From NCBI GenBank assembly GCA_000799755.1, contig JUHI01000020.1, forward strand, positions 62,001 to 126,000: a stretch of 64,000 nucleotides of DNA, in the 5' to 3' direction. The stretch is from Martinezella tropici (GTDB lineage: Bacteria > Pseudomonadota > Alphaproteobacteria > Rhizobiales > Rhizobiaceae). The position numbers and the translations under genes are program-made. Below, in pieces: positions 9,101 to 17,368 of this stretch (positions are counted from its first letter, which is position 1; every line of letters begins with the position of its first letter). The notes beneath the pieces are model-generated. The model was not told the origin of the DNA. It saw only the letters and a program-made list of their open reading frames with translations, and ran no database searches.

Positions 9101-11805
9101 GCGGCCTGCGCAAGTGAGGCTTGCATGGCGCCGATGCCGAGATGGCCAGACGAGTTTTTCGCGGAGACACCGACCTGGTAGGTTCCCGCCCGTAGATAGG
9201 TCAGCAGCAGCGCGTTATGACCGTCGCCGTTATCGGTGGCTTCTCCCAGAGACGGCACGATCGACGTGCCGAGATCGAGAGCAGTCTGCAATCGCCCGAA
9301 AGTTTCGATGCGATAAAGACCGCCTTCCTTCACGTTGAGCTGATAGGACTTGTGAGCATTTTCCGCGAGATCAAGGAATTGCTTCTGGCCGGCGTTCAAG
9401 GGCGATGCCGCGATCGGCCGCGCGCTCTTGTGGGGAGCCGTGGCATCAGGCCGCCAACTGACGCCTATCGCGCGGGACGTGGAAACGGCGGGAAAGCGCA
9501 GAGTAAGCGTCCGCCCGGCGGCATCGGCATGTTCGTTGCTGACAGCGAAGGCGACGGGTGCGTTATGCATATCGAAGGCGGAGATGACGCCGCCCTGTGG
9601 CGCATGAACGTCAATGCGCAGATCCGCCGACGACGGCGGACGCAAAAGAGCAGCTTCGCCGCCGTCGGATTTGTCCGAGCCGGGCTGCGCCGGCTCAGGG
9701 CTGACGGGAGCCGGCTGATCCCGGCCGGTTTGCGGCGATGCGCCTGCGGGCTGCCAAAGCGTCAGCGGCCGGGCCTCAAGGTCGGCAGGCAGCGCCACGG
9801 CACGCGGCCCGGTCAAGAGGGTAGGGGCTACATTGGTGATGATCTCCAGGCTGGTCGCCGATTGAGCGTCCTGGATGCCGAAGGAGATCGTGCTGCGTGC
9901 CGGAGCGGCGGGCTGGATCGGCGGAACGAGCCCTGGAGTGCCGAGAGTAAGATCAAGGATGCCGCCTGCATTGGCATTGGCGGTATTGGGGGGCTTCGGT
10001 GAAAGGCGCAGCAGATAGTAGCCCGCATCCAGATCATAGCGATCCGGCTGGCGGGCATCGATACGTGGAGCGTTGCCGAAGAGAATCGGACTGATCTCTG
10101 AGTGCAGGGTAACGCCCGAAGCATGGATGGCGATCTGGCCCGCCTGCGTCATCTCGAACAGGAGCGATGTCGGGCCGCGCAGATTGAAACGCTGTCTCCA
10201 CGCCTGGCCGGGACCGAGACGGGGCATGTCGGAAGCAAGGATCGTTGCCTTGTTGGTGTCGTCGTGGCGGATGAGCAAGGACGTTGCCGGAATTTCGTCT
10301 CCGCCTTCGCCCGCAACATCGAGGCTGATGAGATTGGGCACCGAACCGTCGAATTGAGCCTCATTGCTGAAACGAAGCCCGCGAACCTGGAACTGCTGGC
10401 CTTCATAGCCTGATATTTCGACGATGCCGGGTTGGTTATTCGCCGGCAATGCCAGCATCGCCACCGGCTCGCGGCTTGCCTTGACGATCGGTGCGCTCCG
10501 GAAGGAGGGGGCTGAATCGGTAAGCCGTGCTGCTCGCAGCATTGCCGGCGCGGATTGCGGCAGCTCGAGACGGAAGCGGTCGAAATCGGCCGGCGCCTCG
10601 AAGCGTACCGATCCGAAGGGCCCGATGACGCCTTCGGCGATCCCGGCTGCTAGGGACGTCGTGATGCCGGTGCGGATATGAAATGGTTCGGCAGTGTCTG
10701 AATTTGCCCAAGCGAGCTTTTCGCCGCCATAGGCTGTCACGAGATAGCGGCCCGGTTCGACCGTGCCGGCCAACGCGGCTCGTGTCATCGGGAGGCCAGG
10801 CTTCAATTCGAAGACCGAGATCACCGGCGAAAGCGCAACGATATTGGCGCCGCTGCGCCACAGCCGCAAATCGTGGAGCGAGCGTCCGACGGCCTCCACG
10901 TCGACGCGTCCGGAATCGGGGACGTCGATCCAGAACGATCTTTGCTGGAGATCGCCGAGGTCGGCATTTTCCGAGGCGTCGGCGGTCAGGACGGTATCGG
11001 GTTGCTCAAGCTCCTGATACGCCTGTGCCTTGAGCTCGACCCTGCCCGTTGCGCCTTTCGCCCCGAAAACGCGTATCTTGTAGGTGCCCTTGTCCAGCAG
11101 CGTATCGATCCGCCCATCGCCGACGCCGGGCGCGCCCACTCGTTCTCCCGGCCCTGTCATCATGTCGATGAGCTGCAATGCGACGCCCGAACCGCTGTGG
11201 GTGCTGATGGCGATCCGACCCGGCTGATCGACCGTCATCAGCGTGCTTCCATCCTGGTCGGCGGGTAGTTGATCCAACGCCAGATGCGGCTGGGATAGGG
11301 GCTCGGAGGATGCGTGCGTTGGAGATAACTGCGGAGCTGCGGCGGGCTGCGATGTTGTACGATACTGTCCGCCCGGAACCCGCATTTCCGAACTGGCCAA
11401 CGCTGATGGCGCGGCGGGTTGGTCAGGGTTCGGCGTGTTTCGGCTGACGGCCGGAGTGCTTAGCCCGCTCAACTCGGCAATCCGCGACTGATAGATCGTC
11501 ATGAGGCATTTTGCGAGACCGCTCTGATCGGAATCCACGCATGACTTGTTTCGATCTGAAAGCCAGCGACGTTGCTGCTGTTTCAATTCGGCAAGCTTTG
11601 CCGGGTCGCCGCTGAGAGCGTTTGCCGCCTGTTTATAGGAGCTGGCCAGCGCGCTGTCCTGAATGATCAGGGAAGGAGACGCGCAAATCGCCCTTTCAAT
11701 GGCTGTCTGGGCCTTGCCGCAATCGAAGGATTGCGCGTGACAAACCGTAGAGAAAAGACCAAAACCAAGCGCAACAAGGAGGCGTAGACGAGGGGCGAGG
11801 GCCAT
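6148..11805 (-). CDS. Giant exported protein with N-terminal LprI/DUF1311-type domain
   Basis: The product is 1885 aa from the ATG at 11805, which gives a clean signal peptide (MALAPRLRLLVALGFGLF, cleavage after CHA). A TTG 12 codons upstream is possible but would spoil the signal peptide. Just after cleavage comes a four-cysteine helical segment (about residues 25-108, Phe-Asp-Cys-x-Lys-Ala start, later Trp-Leu-x-x-Arg) typical of DUF1311, the domain of the LprI lysozyme inhibitor. The remaining 1700 or so residues are beta-rich repeats with recurring Gly-x-Tyr-x-Leu/Arg strands, like pre-peptidase or carbohydrate-binding beta-sandwiches, broken by an acidic Ser/Asp/Gln linker near residues 1182-1213. 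No catalytic site was recognised. It is the first gene of a run with alpha-2-macroglobulin and pbpC. Lysozyme inhibition or envelope shielding is inference from the N-terminal domain and neighbours. Confidence 0.75.
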   Translation of the reverse strand: MALAPRLRLLVALGFGLFSTVCHAQSFDCGKAQTAIERAICASPSLIIQDSALASSYKQAANALSGDPAKLAELKQQQRRWLSDRNKSCVDSDQSGLAKCLMTIYQSRIAELSGLSTPAVSRNTPNPDQPAAPSALASSEMRVPGGQYRTTSQPAAAPQLSPTHASSEPLSQPHLALDQLPADQDGSTLMTVDQPGRIAISTHSGSGVALQLIDMMTGPGERVGAPGVGDGRIDTLLDKGTYKIRVFGAKGATGRVELKAQAYQELEQPDTVLTADASENADLGDLQQRSFWIDVPDSGRVDVEAVGRSLHDLRLWRSGANIVALSPVISVFELKPGLPMTRAALAGTVEPGRYLVTAYGGEKLAWANSDTAEPFHIRTGITTSLAAGIAEGVIGPFGSVRFEAPADFDRFRLELPQSAPAMLRAARLTDSAPSFRSAPIVKASREPVAMLALPANNQPGIVEISGYEGQQFQVRGLRFSNEAQFDGSVPNLISLDVAGEGGDEIPATSLLIRHDDTNKATILASDMPRLGPGQAWRQRFNLRGPTSLLFEMTQAGQIAIHASGVTLHSEISPILFGNAPRIDARQPDRYDLDAGYYLLRLSPKPPNTANANAGGILDLTLGTPGLVPPIQPAAPARSTISFGIQDAQSATSLEIITNVAPTLLTGPRAVALPADLEARPLTLWQPAGASPQTGRDQPAPVSPEPAQPGSDKSDGGEAALLRPPSSADLRIDVHAPQGGVISAFDMHNAPVAFAVSNEHADAAGRTLTLRFPAVSTSRAIGVSWRPDATAPHKSARPIAASPLNAGQKQFLDLAENAHKSYQLNVKEGGLYRIETFGRLQTALDLGTSIVPSLGEATDNGDGHNALLLTYLRAGTYQVGVSAKNSSGHLGIGAMQASLAQAAALVPDSSSRGTLSTASGAIVPIEIAKAGSYQLDLYALDGDLTARLEDADGWPLTAPGPLSTLTQDFTPGHYRLVIQPREVDSRFVARLTSLVDPPQLQGHGPHPLAFNQAQKFQWREPQGKADARVPDSWTFDLVADTDISIDLTEGMVGTLVRDDKDQVARFATSPQFSSRLKAGHYRIDVTSLAHDDRLDYEITLNVKDLQPGEARFVDLPAVLSFNVEKDRVVSLSTFGRSEMKGVLKDASGAVIERLSGRSDDWNVALSRSLPAGSYTLGLEPAVAPATTSDQTDGSSDDQSASSSDGDQQDGSGDQASASSIEVQFALPQELPQPALAAGANAEVIGSSVFTFPLPAGEKDQLALVAAQSTSELVMSVDTLGTDGIWKPQVFAHGRTPFIAWPNSADGTQWRASVWTLDGGSAPIKIATRGISRDLRTLGDVTLEPATIDGLGLTLNVALVHVPSAGLVELDGATDLQAGASVGHPLAAASGLFAPQSDRLWLIAGKDGSVRATAAKLDGETALTLPAGEQAIVPASASLPDKIRLWLADSTFGQPGLAAGRGMGVSLNSAVALANGQDLHVWNAGSDESLQMRLQPIDATELGAVALDSTYAATIPALSAQPLTLPAGVKRLSLDLAPGIAVVSAPSDTEQFNVWSGSAPLSRNIATSAKEVWLVNTKTEATAARIGLSPGQFMTLGADQILRRFFGTAGSEAIAVDATKGDVLNVSGGAATFVGSDGRVLRGQKLAISGAGQLILDHGAGLVALWLERGGKSPWPRPEPKSITLPQNMALQGQAMAFRLDPSQPIVLDVSTDAPVIADLEQNGRHDLQLFPMGAAFHRYIAPSEAILTLYSTHEGPLSGTLDMTATPVIPLTDGIGSPTVLAPGATALFGFEVKNKGNIGVGLRSDPDLAIGRLLDAKGQVLGESVNQLKQLEPGNYLLEARAPADAPALIVRPAVVGLSPPPAGPPPEVVNDYLRDAGLKPSGSK

Positions 11806-12069
11806 GGATAACTCGTTTTTGGATGCCGGCACGGTAGTCAATATGGACTATTTTTTGGCAAGGCAAGGGCGCCCCCGAAGAGTCCAAATCCTGATCGCCA
11901 ACGGAGCGCATTCGAAATTGACCAACGCCTGACTGAGGAAACTTCGCGGTGGGCGGTGGTGGTATCGTTGCTGGACCTCAGGACACTCTGTCGCGGGCGC
12001 TAAGCATTGCCGATTATCCCAATGCCCTGCATACGCTTATAGCAGGTACCGGCCTCAGAAAGGACAACG

Positions 12070-13269
12070 GTGGCAGTCGATTTCAATTCGGAACTTCACG
12101 CCCGGCCCTCGATCTATTTTTCGGGTCCAGCGCTCGTCGAGCATATAGCGCTTTCGGGCACGTCGCCGTCGATTTCCGATCTGAGCCATCGCGTCGTCGT
12201 TGCCGAGGATGCAATCGAGGGCCCTCGAACCCAGATCGAATTTCATACTGAATTTGTCACCATAACCCGGGTCACGCCTCTTGAGGCCGATCCGTCGACC
12301 TGGCCGGCTGGTTCCCTCCTGGCCGACGAGGCGGCGCGGCTCGCCGGCCTCTCGGACTGGTCGTTCATTTGCCGGCTGGAAATTCTTATTTGCGGATCGG
12401 CGCCGAGCGAACTCGGTCCTCTCCTTTCACGGCTGCAATTCGGCGACACCGCGGCATCCGTGATTGGCGGCGGAGCAGCGCTCGTTTGTTCGGATTTTCG
12501 GGTCAGAGATAACGGCATCAGCCGCACGATCCTCTTCAACAACGATCTCAACGCTTATCGGCTCGGTCGCATGGTCCGCAGGATCTATGAAATCGAGACC
12601 TATCGCGTCATGGCGCTTTTGGGTTTCCCTGAAGCGAGGCGGCTTGGCCCCGTGCTTGGCGGCTACGACCGGAAGCTGGTCGAATTGACCAATCGTCACG
12701 TCTCGACCTCCGCAGAAGATCACAAGCGATTGCTCGATGAGATTTCCCAGCTTTCCGCAGAGGTGATCTCGGCAGCGGCGCAGACGCGCAACCGGTTTGG
12801 CGCAACGGCTGCCTATGCCAAGATCGTCGAGGAGCGCATTGCCGAGCTGCGCGAGACCCATGTGCCGGGTTTTCAGCGGTTTGGCGTGTTCGTCGCACGC
12901 CGTTTCAAGCCTGCGGTCAGGAGCTGCGAGGCAACCGCATTGCGCCTTGAACAACTGTCGCATGCGACCATGCATCTGATCGATTTGCTCCAGACCCGCA
13001 TTCAGGTGGAGATCGAAGTCCAGAATGCGGTCCAGATCCAGGCCATGGCCGATCGCGCCGAAACCCAGGTCAAGATCCAGCGCGCGGTTGAGGGTCTCTC
13101 GATCATCGCCATCAGCTACTATCTCCTGAGCTTGATCAAGGTTGCGATCGAGACCGCCGATCATGCCGGCCTTCATATCGATCCGATCTACATGCTGATC
13201 TCCATTCCTCTGGTGATCGGCGCGGTCGCCCTCGCGATCCTGAGGGTCAGGCACGCGCTGAAGTCTTGA
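12070..13269 (+). CDS. DUF3422 family membrane protein
   Basis: The product is 399 aa, starting at a GTG preceded by an AGAAAGGA-type ribosome-binding site. The N-terminal half (from AVDFNSELHARPSIYF) matches the DUF3422 family pattern, including the Glu-Leu-His-Ala-Arg-Pro signature. A long helical and partly coiled-coil section follows, where many heptad-like Ala/Gln/Glu positions occur around residues 280-340. Two C-terminal hydrophobic segments (about 342-360 and 373-392) suggest a membrane anchor with a short periplasmic hairpin, and the protein ends in basic residues. The family is common in Alpha- and Betaproteobacteria and has no established biochemical role; the shape is reminiscent of CorA-like channels with C-terminal TM hairpins, but no GMN motif is present. 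It stands alone, divergent from the giant gene and followed by a long untranslated gap. Confidence 0.8.
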   Translation: MAVDFNSELHARPSIYFSGPALVEHIALSGTSPSISDLSHRVVVAEDAIEGPRTQIEFHTEFVTITRVTPLEADPSTWPAGSLLADEAARLAGLSDWSFICRLEILICGSAPSELGPLLSRLQFGDTAASVIGGGAALVCSDFRVRDNGISRTILFNNDLNAYRLGRMVRRIYEIETYRVMALLGFPEARRLGPVLGGYDRKLVELTNRHVSTSAEDHKRLLDEISQLSAEVISAAAQTRNRFGATAAYAKIVEERIAELRETHVPGFQRFGVFVARRFKPAVRSCEATALRLEQLSHATMHLIDLLQTRIQVEIEVQNAVQIQAMADRAETQVKIQRAVEGLSIIAISYYLLSLIKVAIETADHAGLHIDPIYMLISIPLVIGAVALAILRVRHALKS

Positions 13270-13686
13270 CGTCTTCCGAGCTAGCTCGGAGCAACTGCTA
13301 TCATCACTCGCGGATGATGGGTGAGCCTCGCCTGCGACAAGGGAATTGGGATGAAGACGCGCACGGTGGTTGCGATCGCATCAGTTCGGATGAGGTTCAA
13401 TAGATATCTCTAATATTGCGCTGCGATATCTATTCTTTGGCGCTCTGTCCGATAAAATTATTAATTTCCGAGAAATAATCCCGGAGTTTTCTTCATGGCT
13501 AGAAGTTATATTCACATTGATGCTGATCTCCACACCTGGAGATACTGATTGTTAATCAAGACTATCTAGCCTCTTCAAGATACAAGCGGCCTGGATTGTT
13601 GTTTGCCGCTTGCGGAATATTATTTCTGTCAGAGGCACGCGGGGGGCGCGCCGCGCGATCGCAACGCCACCCAATAAGGTGGTGAT
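13270..13686. other. Non-coding gap between DUF3422 gene and chemoreceptor
   Basis: This 417-bp stretch has no convincing gene. It begins with a palindrome (13275-13290), becomes AT-rich around 13380-13560, and must contain the promoter of the chemoreceptor gene, whose ribosome-binding site AAGGTGGTGAT abuts the ATG at 13687. No tRNA or known RNA was recognised. Confidence 0.5.
13275..13290. repeat. Perfect 16-bp palindrome after DUF3422 stop
   Basis: TCCGAGCTAGCTCGGA is its own reverse complement and starts 6 bp after the DUF3422 stop codon. As RNA it gives a 6-bp stem with a CUAG loop. No U-tract follows, so a rho-independent terminator is only weakly supported; it could also be a protein-binding site. 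Confidence 0.35.
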
Positions 13687-16035
13687 ATGATTTTGAAATC
13701 CGCAACTAGCCGTAATATCTTTTCCGTCGCCGCATGCGGCGTCATCGCGACGGTGGCCGCTTCCGCCATCCTGTTTGATTCCGCTTATACGACCGTTCGC
13801 CAATCGAGCCTTGACCAGATGCGGCAGATCGCCAGCACCACCGCGGCCGGATCGGAAAAGACCCTTGGCGCCGCGATCGCCGTCGTCAATTCGCTGGAAA
13901 CCGTCCTTGCAACCATGAAGGAGGCGGGCGACGCGAACCGGGCGACCGCCGACGCAATCCTGAAGAACATGCTGGTGAGCAACCCGACGGCGCTTGGCGT
14001 CTGGACGGGTTGGGAACCGAATGCCTTCGATGGAAAAGACAAGGATTTCGTCGGTAAGGAGGGCCATGACGCCACCGGGCGCTACATTCCCTATTGGGTT
14101 CGCAGCGGCGGCCAGATCACCCATGTTCCCCTCGCGGACTATACCGTATCGGGCGCCGGCGACTATTATCAGCTGCCCTTCGCCCAGCAAAGGACCGTTG
14201 TCATCGAGCCCTATTCCTACGCGATCGATGGCAAGCAGGTGCTGATGACCTCCATTGCCCAGCCGATCATGATCGGCGGAAAGCCTGTGGGTGTCGCCGG
14301 CCTGGACATGGCTCTCGACGACGCTCAGAAAGCCATATCCGCGATCCATCCGATGGGGACGGGCTTCATGAGCCTCGTTACCTCCGGCGGCGGCATGATC
14401 AGCCATCCCGATGCGGCGCTCATCGGAAAGAACATCAAGGATGGCGGTGCCGAGACCACCGGTTGGGACCAACTGATCGCCAATCCTGGCACGGAGCGGG
14501 AAATCACGCGTGCGGACGGCGCGACCTACTTTGCCGTCGCCGAGCCGGTGAAGCTGACCGACGCGATATCATGGTACGCGATCGTTGCGGTTCCAAAAGC
14601 TACAGTTTTCGCGCAGGTCAATACGGTTGTCAGAAATGCCATCGCGGTCACCTCGATCGCGACCGTTCTCCTCGGTCTTGCCGGCTGGCTGATCGCCCGA
14701 CGCTTCATTCGCCGCATCGAGAACGTCATCGGCGAAACCGACCGGATTGCTAATGGCGATTTGAACGTCGCGCTTAGGGATCGCGAGGCTCGCGACGAAA
14801 TTGGCGACCTCTCCCGTTCCCTGTACATCCTGCTGGAAAACAATCGCGAAAAGGTCCGGCTGGAAACGGAGGCTGAGGCCAGCCGCTCTGCCCAGGAGGC
14901 CGAACGGGCGGAGCGTGCCCGCATCAACGACGCCCAGGAGGCGGAAGTGAAATTCGCCGTCGGCGAGCTTGCCGCCGGGCTCGTGCAGCTTTCGGACGGA
15001 AACATGACCGTGCGGCTCGATCAGCCATTTACCTCGGCGCTCGACGAAATTCGTGGCAATTTCAATACCTCCGTCGAGAAGTTGCAGGCGGCGATGATCT
15101 CCTTCTCGGAAAATGCCTCGGTGATCCAATGCGGATCGGAGGAGATCCGCACCGGTGCAGATGACCTGGCGAAGCGAACGGAGCAACAGGCGGCTTCGGT
15201 CGAAGAGACGGCCGCGGCGCTCGAGCAGATCACGACCTCGATCAAGGATTCGACGACCCGCGCGGAAGAGGCTGCGGCGCTGGTCGGCCGTACCAAGGAG
15301 AACGCCGAGCGGTCTGGTCAGATCGTTCATAGTGCGGTCGAAGCCATGACCGGTATAGAACAGTCCTCGCAGTCTATTTCCAATATTATCGGCGTTATCG
15401 ACGACATTGCCTTCCAGACCAACCTCCTGGCGTTGAATGCCGGCGTCGAGGCGGCCCGTGCCGGTGAAGCCGGTAAGGGCTTTGCGGTGGTCGCTCAAGA
15501 AGTTAGAGAGCTGGCGCAGCGCTCCGCCACGGCGGCAAAGGAAATCAAGGCGCTCATTCACTCGTCGGGCGATCAGGTCAAGAAAGGCGTCAGCCTTGTC
15601 GGCCAGACCGGAGAAGCGTTGCGGGCGATCGTTCAGGAGGTTCAGTCGATCGACAGCAACGTGCAAGCGATCGTGCAATCGGCAAGGGAGCAATCGACAG
15701 GGCTGCAGGAGATCAACACCGCGGTCAACCAGATGGATCAGGCCACCCAGAAAAACGCCGCTATGGTCGAGGAATCCAATGCCGCGACCCATACGCTCGC
15801 GAGCGAGGTTTCGTCACTGTCCGCACGCCTTGGCCAGTTCAAACTGGATCATGCCGGAGGAAAGGTTGTTTCGCTGGCGACCTCTTCTCGCGGGGGAACT
15901 GAAATGCCTGCCAGGGCTGCCGCAGCGCCCGGCAGAGGCGTGCACCTTTCCGGCCAAAGGGCGCTCAGCGAGAAGCTCCGCTCCGCTTTCGGCAAGACGT
16001 CGGCCGCGCCAAGCCCTACATGGGAGGACTTCTGA
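13687..16035 (+). CDS. Methyl-accepting chemotaxis protein with dCache sensor and WEDF tail
   Basis: The product is 782 aa. Order: TM1 (about 11-31), periplasmic dCache-type sensor (about 35-315, with EPYSYAIDGKQVLM and the closing GVAGLDMAL pattern), TM2 (318-338), HAMP (338-391), a coiled stretch, a second HAMP-like segment near 420-470, then the kinase-control module with the conserved hairpin tip DDIAFQTNLLALNAGVEAAR. The C-terminus is Pro-Thr-Trp-Glu-Asp-Phe, which resembles the xWxxF pentapeptide that tethers CheR/CheB, so this receptor may bind the methyltransferase directly. The sensor lacks the Arg-x-Trp-Tyr amino-acid motif seen in the second receptor at the right end, so the ligand class is probably different. 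ATG with a strong ribosome-binding site. Monocistronic. Confidence 0.95.
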   Translation: MILKSATSRNIFSVAACGVIATVAASAILFDSAYTTVRQSSLDQMRQIASTTAAGSEKTLGAAIAVVNSLETVLATMKEAGDANRATADAILKNMLVSNPTALGVWTGWEPNAFDGKDKDFVGKEGHDATGRYIPYWVRSGGQITHVPLADYTVSGAGDYYQLPFAQQRTVVIEPYSYAIDGKQVLMTSIAQPIMIGGKPVGVAGLDMALDDAQKAISAIHPMGTGFMSLVTSGGGMISHPDAALIGKNIKDGGAETTGWDQLIANPGTEREITRADGATYFAVAEPVKLTDAISWYAIVAVPKATVFAQVNTVVRNAIAVTSIATVLLGLAGWLIARRFIRRIENVIGETDRIANGDLNVALRDREARDEIGDLSRSLYILLENNREKVRLETEAEASRSAQEAERAERARINDAQEAEVKFAVGELAAGLVQLSDGNMTVRLDQPFTSALDEIRGNFNTSVEKLQAAMISFSENASVIQCGSEEIRTGADDLAKRTEQQAASVEETAAALEQITTSIKDSTTRAEEAAALVGRTKENAERSGQIVHSAVEAMTGIEQSSQSISNIIGVIDDIAFQTNLLALNAGVEAARAGEAGKGFAVVAQEVRELAQRSATAAKEIKALIHSSGDQVKKGVSLVGQTGEALRAIVQEVQSIDSNVQAIVQSAREQSTGLQEINTAVNQMDQATQKNAAMVEESNAATHTLASEVSSLSARLGQFKLDHAGGKVVSLATSSRGGTEMPARAAAAPGRGVHLSGQRALSEKLRSAFGKTSAAPSPTWEDF

Positions 16036-16104
16036 GGCCGAACTGGCCACCGCACAACAGAGACTGCGTCCGGCGGCCGTTCGGCATCACCGTCGCCGGC
16101 ATAT

Positions 16105-16989
16105 TCATTCGTTAAAGAGGGCAAACTCTGTGAACGCCAAGTCTCCTGGCGCTGGCAGGCTGGGGCCCTTGAAATATTTTGGCCCGATTTCGGCAAAATA
16201 GCGTCCGATTAGTCCCGGGACCGGCGCCCGCGCATCCACCAGGCAGAAGATCATGCCTTTGCGCAGCAGGTATCGTCCAAGCGCGCCGGCACATTGGCTG
16301 AGGTCGGCGTGCGATCGGCAATAGATAACCTGACTGGCGGGAACGAGGCCTCTGAGCACCCGGCGTGTCTTGAACACGAACGGATTGACCGAGCCATCGG
16401 TAATGCAGATCATCGCATCGCACCCAAGAGCGGCATGGTCTAAAAGGATACGACGCTCGTGGCTCGGCAATTGGTTCAGTTCCGGTGTCTCGGGCCGTAC
16501 GCTTACCACGCGGGTCCGTGCGTGCACGTGGCTCAATATCGGCAGGAAGGCGTGCTGTCCGTCGGCAAAGCGCTGGAATCGCAATGCCTCGACAACCCTG
16601 CGGGTTACCGGGGCGGGTGTCACGCTCAGAAAGGTAACATCCCGGTGGCGCAGGGCGGCCATAATCAATTTGCCCGCATAGGCCCGAAAATCCGGGTCGA
16701 CCGTCCAGCTCGAGAGATTGCAGCGGATGGACTCCCCTTCCGCACCGGCGTGTCTGAAGTAGAGTGTCAACATCACCCCGACAATGTCTCCGGCGTGATC
16801 AAGGATGAAGCCGTAACGCGGAAAGTCACCAACCACCGGTCGATCTTCAATGCGGTTGAGTGCATTCTCCCAATATTGGTGGGAGCGATCCGGGAAACCT
16901 CGTTGCAAGCACTCGATAACAGCTTGCCAATCAGCCCTCTCGATGGGACGGCAAACGAGCCCCTCGGGCATTGTTCCCAAAACACTCAC
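16105..16989 (-). CDS. GNAT-like acyltransferase-fold protein
   Basis: The product is 294 aa. The GTG at 16989 is chosen because a consensus GGAGG (16997-17001) sits 7 nt upstream; an in-frame TTG at 17067 and an ATG at 16971 are alternatives. The N-terminal 130 residues read as a GNAT fold: an opening strand CRPIERADWQAVIECLQRGF, then GFILDHAGDIVGVMLTLYF and a strand-helix crossover with SSWTVDPDFRAYAGKLI, in place of the usual acetyl-CoA-binding Gln/Arg-x-x-Gly-x-Gly/Ala. That loop is poorly conserved here, so catalytic acetyl transfer is uncertain. Related rhizobial proteins are annotated only as acyltransferase-like. It converges on the chemoreceptor gene; there is no operon partner. Function unknown. 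Confidence 0.7.
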   Translation of the reverse strand: MSVLGTMPEGLVCRPIERADWQAVIECLQRGFPDRSHQYWENALNRIEDRPVVGDFPRYGFILDHAGDIVGVMLTLYFRHAGAEGESIRCNLSSWTVDPDFRAYAGKLIMAALRHRDVTFLSVTPAPVTRRVVEALRFQRFADGQHAFLPILSHVHARTRVVSVRPETPELNQLPSHERRILLDHAALGCDAMICITDGSVNPFVFKTRRVLRGLVPASQVIYCRSHADLSQCAGALGRYLLRKGMIFCLVDARAPVPGLIGRYFAEIGPKYFKGPSLPAPGDLAFTEFALFNE

Positions 16990-17368
16990 GCGAACGCCTC
17001 CACTCTGTCTACGGAATTTTACAAATTTAGCGCCCCTCCAAATTATTAATCTTGCAATTTTAGTCAATTATTAATCAATATTTTTCTGCAATATTATTTT
17101 GTCATGAAGACGTGTCGTCTGATGGGCAGTGACATTGTCTTTCCACATGGCTGATTTTACTTTGGCGAGATATTTATACTGACTTATATATCATAGGTAG
17201 CGCAACTAACGAGCCGGATCTCGAAAGTATATCGGCGGCTTTTGTATCCGAGCCGTCTTCATCTGCGAGGGTGTCAATTTCTGGTTCGGGAAAGTGCTCT
17301 GATACGAATGTCACCGTCCCGCCGGCTTTGGGGCGGTCTGGCGGCCTCTGCGGCGCCTGCCGGATCGT
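16990..17368. other. AT-rich non-coding gap upstream of the GNAT-like gene
   Basis: This 379-bp stretch is strikingly AT-rich between about 17040 and 17200 (repeated TTATTAAT-type words), unlike the flanking genes, and then returns to high GC. It holds the promoter of the minus-strand GNAT-like gene and the 3' flank of the minus-strand MFS gene. No gene or hairpin with a U-tract was found. Confidence 0.5.
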
